Of a stretch of DNA of 26,431 nt, positions 7,345 to 14,803 are shown piece by piece. Below the pieces are notes generated by a model. It was not told the origin of the DNA. It searched no databases and worked only from the letters and a program-made list of their open reading frames with translations. The position numbers and the translations under genes are program-made. Position 1 is the first letter of the stretch. The number at the start of each line of letters is the position of its first letter. Source of the stretch: CAYYJM01 sp964471755 (lineage in GTDB: Bacteria > Planctomycetota > Planctomycetia > Gemmatales > Gemmataceae); NCBI GenBank assembly GCA_964471755.1, contig CAYYJM010000057.1, forward strand, positions 1-26,431. The letters are read 5' to 3'.

Positions 7345-9390
7345 TTACACCTTCGACGGATCGCCGCCACTGCGTCGGCCGCGACGGGGCTTCTTCCCCT
7401 CGGCCTGTGGCGACGCCACTTTCTCGCCCTTCAGCTGGGCGATCCGGTCACGCAACTCGGCGGCACGTTCGAATTCCAGGTTCGTCGCCGCCTTCAGCAT
7501 CTCGTTGTGCAGTTCCTCCAGGTACTCCTGCGTGACGAAGTCCTCCGCCTTCGTTCCGGCCGCCTCCTGGACCATCTTGCGTGCGGCGATTTCTTCTTCG
7601 ATCCCACTGTTGATGGCCGACTGAACCGAGCGCGGCGTGATGTTGTGTTCGGCGTTGTATTGCAGTTGCATCTCACGTCGGCGGGCCGTCTCGTCCATGG
7701 CGCGTTGCATCGAATCGGTGACTCGATCCGCGTAGAGGATCACCTCGGCGTTGACATGTCGGGCCGCCCGGCCGATCGTCTGGATCAGCGACGTCTCACT
7801 GCGCAGGAAGCCTTCCTTGTCCGCGTCGAGAATCGCCACCAGCGACACCTCGGGTAGATCGAGTCCCTCACGCAGCAGGTTGACCCCAACCAGCACGTCG
7901 AATCCGCCCTCGCGCAGTTCGCGCAGGATCTGCACCCGCTCGATGGCGTCGAGTTCGGAATGCATCCACTTGCACTTCAGGCCGGCCTCGCGGAAGTAGT
8001 TCGACAGGTCCTCGGCGAGTCGCTTGGTCAATGTCGTGACCAGGGTGCGTTCGTTGCGTGCCGCCCGGGTTTCGATCTCCTTGACCAGGTCGGCGACCTG
8101 GCCGCGTGCCGGCCGAACGTGCAGCATCGGATCGACCAGGCCGGTCGGTCGGATGATCTGCTCGACCACTTCGCCGCCGCAGCGTTCCAGTTCGTAGGCC
8201 GCCGGCGTGGCCGACATGAACAGCGCCGTCCTGGCACGCTTCTCCCACTCGTCGAAACGGAGTGGTCGGTTGTCCATCGCGCTGGGCAGACGGAAGCCAT
8301 GTTCGACGAGGGTCAGCTTCCGGCTGTGATCCCCGGCGAACATGCCGCGCACCTGCGGTAGCGTGGCGTGGGATTCGTCGATGACCATGAGGAAGTCGTC
8401 GGGGAAGAAGTCGAGCAGGGTGTAGGGCGGCTCGCCGGGTTTCTTGCCCGAGAACCAGCGGGCGTAGTTCTCGATACCGGGGCAGTGGCCGACTTCGAGC
8501 AGCATCTCCAGGTCGAAGCGGCATCGGGCCGCCAGGCGCTGCTCCTCCAGCAGTTTGCCCTCGGCCCGCAGGACGGCGAGGCGTTCCTCCAGTTCCTGCT
8601 GAATTCCTTCGACGGCGGTGCGAATGCGCTCTTCCGGCGTGACGAAGTGCTTGGCCGGGAAGATGTACAGTTCGTCGAGGCCGCCCTTGAGCGTCTCGCC
8701 GGTCGTTGGATTGATGTACGCCAGGGTGTCGATGTCATCGCCGAACAGTTCGACGCGGAGGCCGAACTCCTCCGACGCGGGCCAGACCTCGACCACGTCA
8801 CCACGGACGCGGAACGTCCCGCGCGTGAAGGCGATGTCATTCCGCGTGTACTGAATGTCCACCAGCCGATAGAGCAGTTCCTCGCGCACGATCGACTCGC
8901 CGCGTTTGAGGTAGATCATCATCCGCTTGTAGTCGGCCGGCGAGCCAAGGCCGTAAATGCATGAGACACTGGCGACGATGATCACGTCTTCCCGGCTGAC
9001 CAGGGCGCTGGTGGCGGCCAGGCGCAGACGGTCGATGTTCTCGTTGATCATCGCGTCTTTTTCGATGTAGATATCGCGCTGCGGGATGTACGCCTCGGGC
9101 TGGTAGTAGTCGTAGTAGCTGATGAAGAAGTGGACGGCGTTCTTCGGGAAGAAGCCGCGAAACTCCTTGTACAGCTGAGCGGCGAGCGTCTTGTTGTGAG
9201 CGAGGACCAGCGTCGGCTTGTTGATCTGCGCGATGAAGCGCGCGGCGGTGTGTGTCTTGCCGGTGCCGGTCGCACCCATGAGCGTCTGGACCGTCTTGCC
9301 CTCGCGGTAGCCAGCGACGAGTTGCTCGATGGCTCGCGGTTGATCGCCGGCGGGTTCCCATTTGCTGATCAGCTCGAACTTCGCTGTCAT
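7345..9390 (-). CDS. uvrB: UvrABC nucleotide excision repair system subunit B
   Basis: The 681-residue product is close to the usual UvrB length. Visible motifs in order are: Walker A GATGTGKT (39-46); the beta-hairpin region YYDYYQPEAYIP (92-103), which inserts between DNA strands at lesions; Walker B-type DESH (338-341); the C-terminal helicase-fold motifs, including GVNLLREGLDLPE and QTIGRAAR; and a C-terminal UVR domain (LEELHNEMLKAA through AELRDRIAQL) that contacts UvrC. UvrB verifies damage delivered by UvrA and recruits UvrC for dual incision. The start ATG at 9390 has AGGAG five bases upstream. A basic tail rich in Lys/Arg follows the UVR domain. No uvrA or uvrC is nearby. The 153-base space upstream holds a large palindrome. 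Confidence 0.98.
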   Translation of the reverse strand: MTAKFELISKWEPAGDQPRAIEQLVAGYREGKTVQTLMGATGTGKTHTAARFIAQINKPTLVLAHNKTLAAQLYKEFRGFFPKNAVHFFISYYDYYQPEAYIPQRDIYIEKDAMINENIDRLRLAATSALVSREDVIIVASVSCIYGLGSPADYKRMMIYLKRGESIVREELLYRLVDIQYTRNDIAFTRGTFRVRGDVVEVWPASEEFGLRVELFGDDIDTLAYINPTTGETLKGGLDELYIFPAKHFVTPEERIRTAVEGIQQELEERLAVLRAEGKLLEEQRLAARCRFDLEMLLEVGHCPGIENYARWFSGKKPGEPPYTLLDFFPDDFLMVIDESHATLPQVRGMFAGDHSRKLTLVEHGFRLPSAMDNRPLRFDEWEKRARTALFMSATPAAYELERCGGEVVEQIIRPTGLVDPMLHVRPARGQVADLVKEIETRAARNERTLVTTLTKRLAEDLSNYFREAGLKCKWMHSELDAIERVQILRELREGGFDVLVGVNLLREGLDLPEVSLVAILDADKEGFLRSETSLIQTIGRAARHVNAEVILYADRVTDSMQRAMDETARRREMQLQYNAEHNITPRSVQSAINSGIEEEIAARKMVQEAAGTKAEDFVTQEYLEELHNEMLKAATNLEFERAAELRDRIAQLKGEKVASPQAEGKKPRRGRRSGGDPSKV

Positions 9391-9411
9391 GTCGTCTCCT
9401 TTGTCGGCGAT

Positions 9412-9500
9412 CCGGTGACTGGCGAGCCCCCCACGAAAGTGGGGGGAGTTTGCAGGGCGTGAACTCCCCCCACTTTCGTGGGGGGCTCGCCTGTCGCCGG
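9412..9500. repeat. Long inverted repeat in the comEA-uvrB space
   Basis: Left arm 9421-9450 and right arm 9462-9491 are perfectly complementary over 30 bases with an 11-base loop. Extending outwards, 9412-9420 and 9492-9500 add nine more positions with two mismatches, giving 37 of 39 paired. Both arms contain a block of six C or G around ACGAAAGT. Transcribed, it would form a very stable hairpin 22 bases from the uvrB ATG. It could terminate comEA transcription, limit uvrB readthrough, or be a non-autonomous mobile palindrome. No T-tract follows, so a classical terminator is not the best fit. Confidence 0.9.
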
Positions 9501-9530
9501 GGGCTCGCCTGTCGCCGGGGGCTCGCCTGG
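9483..9530. repeat. 18-bp tandem repeat adjoining the inverted repeat
   Basis: An 18-base unit beginning GGGCTCGCC occurs at 9483-9500 and 9501-9518, with a partial third copy from 9519 to 9530. The unit duplicates the outer end of the right palindrome arm, which suggests slippage or local amplification at the palindrome end. Confidence 0.85.
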
Positions 9531-9543
9531 CCCCGATGATGCC

Positions 9544-10164
9544 CTACCGACCGATCCGGATGTTCGCTCGAATATTCTCCAGCGTCTTCGGCCCGAGTCC
9601 CCGCACTCGGCGAAGGTCATCGACGCTCGTGAAGGGAGCGTGCCGTCGAGCCTCGATGATCCGATCGGCAAGGACCACACCGATGCCGCGCATCTGCATC
9701 AACTCCTCGGTGGTCGCCGTGTTCGGGTCCAGCATCACCCCTGTGGATCGCTTTGGCGTCCGTGCTGGATATACGTCTGGTGGTTCCGTCGGGGACGCCT
9801 GCCTGGCGATCGGCCCAATACAGACACGCTCCCGGAGTTGCTCGAACAGCATCGGGCCGATGCCCGGAATGTCATGCAGGTCGGCGACGTCGCGAAAACC
9901 ACCCCGCGCCTCGCGGTATTCGACCAGACGCTGGGCCAGGGTCGGACCAATTCCGGGAAGTAACTCCAACTCAACCAGTGTAGCATTGTTCAGGTCGAGT
10001 GGAAAGGTTGATTGCAGATCCAGCGGCCGGCTCGCTCCGGCGGTCAGGTGCCAGGCGCGGAAGCCGAGGCCGACGGCAATCAGCAGGCAGATCAGTCCCA
10101 GGGCCGCCTGGACCGGGCGCGGAAAGAGCGGCGACTCAGGTTCCGACTGCGGCACAGGGTTCAT
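9544..10164 (-). CDS. ComEA-like membrane-anchored double helix-hairpin-helix protein
   Basis: The protein has 206 residues. A single hydrophobic segment at about residues 18-36 (AALGLICLLIAVGLGF) should anchor it in the cytoplasmic membrane. Two helix-hairpin-helix modules follow. The first, at about 58-113, has ELLPGIGPTLAQRLVEYR and DLHDIPGIGPMLFEQL. The second, at about 147-205, has TTEELMQMRGIGVVLADRI and LRRVRGLGPKTLENI. Each resembles the ComEA DNA-binding domain used to bind incoming DNA in transformation. ComEA normally has one such domain, so the duplication is somewhat unusual but common in related proteins. No other competence genes are visible, so a DNA-uptake role is inference. 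It ends 153 bases before uvrB. Confidence 0.85.
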   Translation of the reverse strand: MNPVPQSEPESPLFPRPVQAALGLICLLIAVGLGFRAWHLTAGASRPLDLQSTFPLDLNNATLVELELLPGIGPTLAQRLVEYREARGGFRDVADLHDIPGIGPMLFEQLRERVCIGPIARQASPTEPPDVYPARTPKRSTGVMLDPNTATTEELMQMRGIGVVLADRIIEARRHAPFTSVDDLRRVRGLGPKTLENIRANIRIGR

Positions 10165-10211
10165 CGAAGAAACCCGGACGGGTGCGGATCGCGTTGATTC
10201 TCGCGATCATT

Positions 10212-10967
10212 CTACCCGGCCCGCCGCAGGGTGAGAACCACGTACCGACAGAACCGGCCCAGAAAGGTCAGCCGCGGGAGCAGGGCCGCGTCCACACCGT
10301 CGAGCCAGCGCGTCAGCGGTCCCCAGCGCACGACTCGACGCACCATGCCCAGGAGTTGGTAGCCGTCGATCTCCAGATCCGGAAAGACCTCGCGCAGAGC
10401 GGCGACACCTTCGGCCCGGAGTGGCTGCTCATCGCGGGTCCGCTGCTTGCCGGGATAGGGGAGCCAGCGTCGAGCCGCCTCCAGGATTGGGTTGCCACCC
10501 CACGGTTCGCAGAAGACGGCGACGCCACCCGGCCGCAGCACGCGCTGGATCTCGCGAGCCCCCCTCGACAGGTCGAGGTGGTGCAGGATGGCGTTGCCCC
10601 AGATGGCGTCGAAACTGGCGTCCGGGTAGGGAAGTCGTTCGCCGTCGGCCTGGGTGAAGCGGATGCGGACGTCGTTTGCCTCGGCCCGACGCTGGGCCTC
10701 CTGGAGATAGCCGGCCGACAGATCGAAGGCGTCCACCTCGGCCCCGTGACGGGCCAGGACGACGGCCATCATGGCGTGGCCGCAGCCGAAGTCGAGGGCT
10801 CGCCTGCCGGTGAGCCGGCCAAGTTGCTCGAACGCGGGCCGAATCCAGGTTTCGTGGTCGAGATAGTCGGCATCAGCGAACCGGAGCCGGGTTGGATCGT
10901 CGAACGACTCCGCCCGCCGGGCGGCCTGGCGGTCGTGGAAGTCCTGTTCACTCTGAAGGCGTTCCAT
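10212..10967 (-). CDS. Class I SAM-dependent methyltransferase
   Basis: This 251-residue protein has a Methyltransf_11-type Rossmann fold. Motif I is ALDFGCGHAM near residues 57-66, the acidic residue ending strand 2 is in VDAFDLSAGY, and the DGERLPYPDASFDAIWG and HHLDL stretches follow, then VLRPGGVAVFCEP as the post-motif. These bind S-adenosylmethionine. The C-terminal part lacks a recognisable substrate domain, so the substrate (small molecule, lipid or quinone-like) cannot be stated. The start ATG has AAGGA upstream. It sits 47 bases before the ComEA-like gene on the same strand, but no functional link is evident. Confidence 0.9.
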   Translation of the reverse strand: MERLQSEQDFHDRQAARRAESFDDPTRLRFADADYLDHETWIRPAFEQLGRLTGRRALDFGCGHAMMAVVLARHGAEVDAFDLSAGYLQEAQRRAEANDVRIRFTQADGERLPYPDASFDAIWGNAILHHLDLSRGAREIQRVLRPGGVAVFCEPWGGNPILEAARRWLPYPGKQRTRDEQPLRAEGVAALREVFPDLEIDGYQLLGMVRRVVRWGPLTRWLDGVDAALLPRLTFLGRFCRYVVLTLRRAG

Positions 10968-11002
10968 CGCCGATTCCTTGTTCCTTGTCGGTCAGATAGG
11001 CT

Positions 11003-11617
11003 TCAGGGGAGGATGTCCGCGACAGGGATCGCGGGCAGGGTCGCGCTACCCGGGACGAGTTGGATCGCATCGCCCGTTGTCAGTAATTGCTGCTGGCCGT
11101 AGGTCGCCTGGTCGCCGGTGCCGGTGGGCCGCGTGTAAACCTCGACGCGGTGATCCGGGATGTTCACGATCCAGTATTCGGAAATGCCGGCAGCGGCGTA
11201 GAGTCGCAGTTTCACTCCCTGGTCGAAATCGAGCGAAGCGTCGGACACCTCGACGAGGAGAGCGATGTCGGTCGGATCAGGATGCCGGGCGGCGTAGCGA
11301 CGGGCCGGTCCACGGGCCACGATGACATCCGGTTCGGGCACGCTCTCCGGTAGAGTGATCGCACACTGCACGCGACACACCCAGGCAGGCAGGGGCACCC
11401 GTGCGATCAGTTCCTGTGCCAGCAGGGTCAGAGCCAGATCGTGGGGCGGATTGCGTGTCATCTTTTCAACCAGCAGGCCATCCAGCAGTTCGACCGGCTC
11501 ACCTTCTCGCAAGACCTTCGCCTCGATCAGGGCCTGGTACTCCGCGACCGTGAAGCGCCGCAACCGGACCGTGGAGGTTCGACCGGAAGCGGGGGCCGTG
11601 GTCATCAGGGTCGTCAT
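11003..11617 (-). CDS. Uma2 family (DUF820) PD-(D/E)XK endonuclease-like protein
   Basis: The product has 204 residues, typical for Uma2 proteins, which are strongly expanded in cyanobacteria and planctomycetes. The core shows E43 in VELLDGLLVEKM, D97 in PEPDVIVARG, E123 in LLVEVSDASLD and a downstream Lys136 in KLRLYAAAGISEYWIV, matching the predicted PD-(D/E)XK active site. No physiological substrate is established for the family. Its ATG overlaps the stop of the upstream ArsC-like gene in an ATGA arrangement, and a strong AGGAGGT lies nine bases upstream inside that gene, so translational coupling is likely. Confidence 0.92.
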   Translation of the reverse strand: MTTLMTTAPASGRTSTVRLRRFTVAEYQALIEAKVLREGEPVELLDGLLVEKMTRNPPHDLALTLLAQELIARVPLPAWVCRVQCAITLPESVPEPDVIVARGPARRYAARHPDPTDIALLVEVSDASLDFDQGVKLRLYAAAGISEYWIVNIPDHRVEVYTRPTGTGDQATYGQQQLLTTGDAIQLVPGSATLPAIPVADILP

Positions 11618-11967
11618 TCGCCGAACACCTCCTGATACGCCACCGCACTGAAACCGACGAGCAAGGTCGTGCCCACCTTCAAGGTCGGAGCCTTCAGGTT
11701 GCCGCTGGGGCCGAGCAGAACTGCCGCCAGGGTGTCATCGTCCGGGGCGTCCTTCGCCAGGTCAAGAACGACGATCTTCTTGCCCCGGCCGCTCACCACG
11801 CGGGCCATCGTCCGGGCAAGCTCCAGGGCCGCGTCTCGACCGATCTTCGTCTTGCCAGCCTCGACCACCTCGTTGGCCGCCGGGATCGCATGAGACTCAA
11901 GAAACTCCTGAGCCTTCCTGCACCCCTCTCAGCCCTTGCGGTGATACATCCAGGTGATCGCTGACAT
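11614..11967 (-). CDS. ArsC/thioredoxin-fold selenoprotein with in-frame TGA (U-x-x-C)
   Basis: The frame reads ATG at 11967, then MSAITWMYHRKG, a TGA at 11931-11929, then EGCRKAQEFLESHAIPA and on without interruption to the stop at 11614. If the TGA is selenocysteine the product has 117 residues with a redox motif U13-E-G-C16 at the N-terminal end of a helix, exactly where ArsC/Spx and thioredoxin-like proteins carry CxxC. Downstream, DDDTLAAVLLGPSGNLKAPT contains the cis-Pro-like segment (NLKAPTL) expected in the ArsC fold. A hairpin with SECIS properties follows the TGA. A gene caller using standard rules would start at an internal ATG (11868) and lose the active site. I recall similar planctomycete proteins being called ArsC family (seleno)proteins. 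Arsenate reduction itself is not shown; a thiol/selenol oxidoreductase role is safer. A sequencing error or pseudogene is the alternative, but the match to U-x-x-C argues against it. Confidence 0.85.
11893..11915 (-). promoter_or_regulatory. Bacterial SECIS-like hairpin
   Basis: On the minus strand, 13 bases after the TGA, a 10-bp stem (11915-11906 with 11902-11893, including two G-U pairs) closes a GTT loop. The loop begins 24 bases after the TGA and its first base is G. Both fit the known bacterial SECIS pattern of a short apical loop with an early G roughly 16-37 bases after the UGA, which SelB recognises. Confidence 0.75.
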
Positions 11968-11988
11968 CGGTGGCACCCCGGTCTTGTT

Positions 11989-12010
11989 AGCCGCCGGCAA
12001 GCCGGCGGCT
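11989..12010. repeat. GC-rich palindrome (REP-like) between moeB and the selenoprotein gene
   Basis: AGCCGCCGG (11989-11997) and CCGGCGGCT (12002-12010) form a perfect 9-bp stem with a CAAG loop. The left side is preceded by GTT, so it begins GTTAGCCG like the REP units around the transposase at 22066. It could act as a transcription barrier or be a member of another REP family. Confidence 0.75.
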
Positions 12011-12024
12011 CAATGAATGCGACT

Positions 12025-13170
12025 TCAGTACCTCGGCATGCCCGGATCGACCTTGTCGGCCCAGGCCAGGATGCCGCCCTTGAGGTTCACCAGGCGAGTG
12101 AAGCCCTGCTCGCGCAGAAGGTGGATCGCCTTCAGGCTCCGCACGCCGCTCTTGCAGTGGACGATCAGCTCTCGATCGCGTGGCAGTTCATCCAGACGCT
12201 GGGCCAGGGTCGGCAGCGGTAGCAGCACACTGCCGGGGATACGGCAGATGGCGAGTTCTTCCGGGTTGCGAACGTCGAGGATGAACACGGCCTCGCCGGA
12301 GTCGATGCGGCGCTTCAGGTCCTCCGGAGTGATGTCGCTGCCAGGCGTCGCAGCGGGCGACGGCTCACCACGGACGCCGCAGAACTGCTCGTAGTCGATC
12401 AGCGCGGTGATCGTCGGATGGTCGCCGCAGAGTGGACAGCGCGGATTGCGACGAACCTTGAACTCGCGGAAGCTCATCTGCAAGGCGTCGTACAGGAGCA
12501 GCCGACCGATCAGCGGCGAACCCTGACCCAGGATCAGCTTGACCGCTTCGGTCGCCTGGATGCAGCCGATCAGACCCGGCAGGATGCCCAGGACACCTCC
12601 CTCGGCACAGCTCGGCACCTCGCCCGGTGGCGGCGGCTCGGGGTACAGGCAGCGATAACACGGTCCACGGCCTGGAGCGAAAACCGATGCCTGGCCGTCG
12701 AAGCGGAAGATGCTGCCGTAGACGTTGACCTTGTTCAGCAGCACGCAGGCGTCGTTGGTCAGGTAGCGGGTGGGAAAGTTGTCCGTGCCATCGATGATGA
12801 CATCGTAGGGTCGCAGGATGTCGAAGGCATTGGCTGCGGTCAGGCGCGTCTCGTACAGATCGACCTGAACTTCGGGATTGATCGCCTGGATGCGATCGCG
12901 CGCGGAGTGGAGCTTGAGTCGGCCCACGTCGGCGGTGCCGTGCAGGATCTGCCGTTGCAGATTGGAGAAATCGACCACGTCGAAGTCAACGAGGCCGATC
13001 CGCCCGATGCCGGCCGCAGCGAGGTAGAGAGCCAGCGGTGAGCCGAGACCGCCCGCGCCGATCAGCAGCACGCCAGCGGCCTTGAGACGCTCCTGGCCGG
13101 CGACGCCAACCTCAGGCATGATCAGATGGCGACTGTAGCGGGCCATCTCCTGCGCGGAGAGGGTCGTCAT
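12025..13170 (-). CDS. moeB: MoeB/ThiF-type adenylyltransferase fused to rhodanese domain
   Basis: The 381-residue protein has an E1-like adenylation domain and a C-terminal rhodanese domain, as in MoeZ, MOCS3 and Uba4 proteins. The nucleotide-binding glycine motif GAGGLGSPLALYLAAAGIG is at 38-56, followed by LVDFDVVDFSNLQRQ, and D130 lies in IIDGTDNFPTRY. A zinc site is formed by C171/C174 and C245/C248. C188 sits in PSCAEGGVLG. The rhodanese domain (about 280-381) carries the persulfide-accepting C339 in VHCKSGVRS. Such proteins adenylate and then sulfurate the C-terminus of MoaD/ThiS-like sulfur carriers for molybdopterin, thiamine or cysteine synthesis. Which carrier it serves is not visible here. 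It starts 36 bases after fabF with GGGAG upstream, so it may be the tail of the fatty-acid operon. Confidence 0.95.
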   Translation of the reverse strand: MTTLSAQEMARYSRHLIMPEVGVAGQERLKAAGVLLIGAGGLGSPLALYLAAAGIGRIGLVDFDVVDFSNLQRQILHGTADVGRLKLHSARDRIQAINPEVQVDLYETRLTAANAFDILRPYDVIIDGTDNFPTRYLTNDACVLLNKVNVYGSIFRFDGQASVFAPGRGPCYRCLYPEPPPPGEVPSCAEGGVLGILPGLIGCIQATEAVKLILGQGSPLIGRLLLYDALQMSFREFKVRRNPRCPLCGDHPTITALIDYEQFCGVRGEPSPAATPGSDITPEDLKRRIDSGEAVFILDVRNPEELAICRIPGSVLLPLPTLAQRLDELPRDRELIVHCKSGVRSLKAIHLLREQGFTRLVNLKGGILAWADKVDPGMPRY

Positions 13171-13206
13171 GGTGCAACTCCCGGATGCGGCCTCAGGAAC
13201 GCCGCG

Positions 13207-14445
13207 TCAGATCGCCCCGATGACCAGGCAGCAATTGTGGCCGCCGAAGCCGAAACTGTTGGAGATCGCCCGCGTGACACGGACCTCGCGGGCCGTCTTC
13301 GGGACGTAATCCAGATCGCACTTCGGATCGGGGTTGTCGAGATTGATCGTCGGATGGATGACGCCATGCTTCAGGCTCATCGCCGTCGCGATCAACTCGA
13401 TCGCTCCGGAGGCCCCGAGCAGATGGCCGGTCATGCTCTTGGTACTGCTGATCTGCAAGCGACCGGCATGACTGCCGAAGACGCTCTTGAGGGCGATCGT
13501 CTCGCAGAGGTCGCCCTTGTTCGTGCTGGTGCCGTGCGCGTTGACGTAGCCGACCTCGCTGGGATCGACACCGGCATCCCGCAGAGCGAGTTTCATGGCC
13601 ATCGCCGCGCCGAGCCCCTCGGGGTGCGGATCGGTGATGTGGTGCGAATCACAGGTACTCGCCGAGCCGAGCAGTTCGGCGTAAATCTTCGCTCCACGCC
13701 GACGGGCATGCTCGAGTTCCTCCAGGACGACGACGCCACCCCCCTCGCTGAGGACGAAGCCGTCCCGGTCGCGGTCGAAGGGTCGGCTCGCCCCGCCCGG
13801 ATTCTCGTTGCGGCTGGACAGGGCCTTCAGCTGAATGAAGCCACCCAGGCCGAGCGGAGTGATCGCCGACTCGGAAGCGCCCGCGACCATCACGTCGGCG
13901 AGGTCGAGCTGGATCATGCGGAGAGCCTCGCCGATGGCCTGGTTGGCCGTGGCGCAGGCAGTCGAGACGACGGTGTTCGGGCCGCGGAGCTTGAACTCGA
14001 TGGAGACGATCCCGGCGGCACTGTTCGGGATCATCTTCGGGATGCAGAACAGGTTGATCACGCGCGGCTGCTGCTCGCGCGTGAAGCGGGCGTTCTGCTC
14101 CTCCAACTCGTTCAGGCCGCCGATGCCGCTCCCGATGGCGACGCCACAGCGGAACGAATCTTCTCGGTCCATCTCCAGACCCGAGTCGCGCATGGCCTCA
14201 CGCGCGGCCAGAAGGCCAAACTGCGCAAAGCGGTCAAGACGACGGGGCAGGGGCGCTTCCAGGAACGTCTCCGGGTCGTAGCCGGGCACCTCACCGCCAA
14301 AGTGGACCTTGAAGGCGGAATGGTCGAACTGGGTGATGGTGCCGATCCCATGCCGGCCGGCCAGCAGGCCCTCCCAGAAGGCGGCCACGTTGGTCCCCAG
14401 CGGGTTCAGCGTACCCATGCCTGTGATCACAACGCGACGCTTCAT
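13207..14445 (-). CDS. fabF: 3-oxoacyl-ACP synthase II (FabF)
   Basis: This 412-residue condensing enzyme elongates acyl-ACP with malonyl-ACP in type II fatty acid synthesis. The Cys-His-His catalytic set is visible: C164 in VSTACATANQA, H304 in NAHGTSTNKGD and H341 in KSMTGHLLGASG. The glycine-rich FGFGGHN near the C-terminus is also present. The length matches FabF. Its ATG overlaps the acpP stop by four bases, so the two are translationally coupled. I chose KAS II over KAS I from overall motif spelling and the synteny with acpP. Confidence 0.97.
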   Translation of the reverse strand: MKRRVVITGMGTLNPLGTNVAAFWEGLLAGRHGIGTITQFDHSAFKVHFGGEVPGYDPETFLEAPLPRRLDRFAQFGLLAAREAMRDSGLEMDREDSFRCGVAIGSGIGGLNELEEQNARFTREQQPRVINLFCIPKMIPNSAAGIVSIEFKLRGPNTVVSTACATANQAIGEALRMIQLDLADVMVAGASESAITPLGLGGFIQLKALSSRNENPGGASRPFDRDRDGFVLSEGGGVVVLEELEHARRRGAKIYAELLGSASTCDSHHITDPHPEGLGAAMAMKLALRDAGVDPSEVGYVNAHGTSTNKGDLCETIALKSVFGSHAGRLQISSTKSMTGHLLGASGAIELIATAMSLKHGVIHPTINLDNPDPKCDLDYVPKTAREVRVTRAISNSFGFGGHNCCLVIGAI

Positions 14446-14687
14446 GGTCTGGCTTGCTCCCGCTCAATGTAGTCGATGGCCTCACCCAGCGTTCGGAACC
14501 GATCCGTGTGGTCCTCCGGGATCGTGATGCCGAATTGTTCTTCCAGGGCCATGACCAGTTCAACTCGTTCCAGGGAATCCGCACCGAGATCGTTCTGAAA
14601 CGAGAGTTCGCGCGTCAGAAGAGCCCGGTTGACGCCGAGCCGTTCACAGACGATGTCCTTGACGCGATCCTCGATCGTGCCGACCAT
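14442..14687 (-). CDS. acpP: Acyl carrier protein
   Basis: The 81-residue acidic protein begins MVGTIEDRVKDIV. The phosphopantetheine attachment serine is S38 in LGADSLERVEL, and the helix after it, VMALEEQFGITIPED, is typical. ACP carries the growing acyl chain. The ATG at 14687 has AGGAG seven bases upstream, and the longer in-frame upstream extension is rejected because it does not resemble ACP and runs through a repeat. It overlaps fabF by four bases. Confidence 0.97.
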   Translation of the reverse strand: MVGTIEDRVKDIVCERLGVNRALLTRELSFQNDLGADSLERVELVMALEEQFGITIPEDHTDRFRTLGEAIDYIEREQARP

Positions 14688-14803
14688 GCCAGGCTCCTCG
14701 CCCCGGGTGCCTCGTTCTCCACGAACCGGCCCGCGCGGAAGGCCGCCAGCACATCTAGATACCACAGGCCCCGCCTGGCCGGCAAGGCCGACTCGGTTCC
14801 GGA

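Noticed and set aside
9387..9680. Minus-strand open frame through the palindrome with Pro/Gly/Thr repeats
   Set aside because: It arises from the inverted and tandem repeats and overlaps the end of the ComEA-like gene in another frame; no plausible start signal.
11614..11868. 84-residue ArsC-like protein starting at 11868 as a complete gene
   Set aside because: It lacks the redox motif and N-terminal strand; the frame continues upstream through a TGA in the position of the catalytic Cys, so the longer selenoprotein is preferred.
11989..12010. Simple intrinsic terminator after moeB
   Set aside because: The stem is strong but no T-run follows on either strand; a REP-like repeat is a better description.
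13126..14472. 448-codon plus-strand open frame opposite fabF
   Set aside because: Antisense shadow of a canonical FabF with all catalytic residues.
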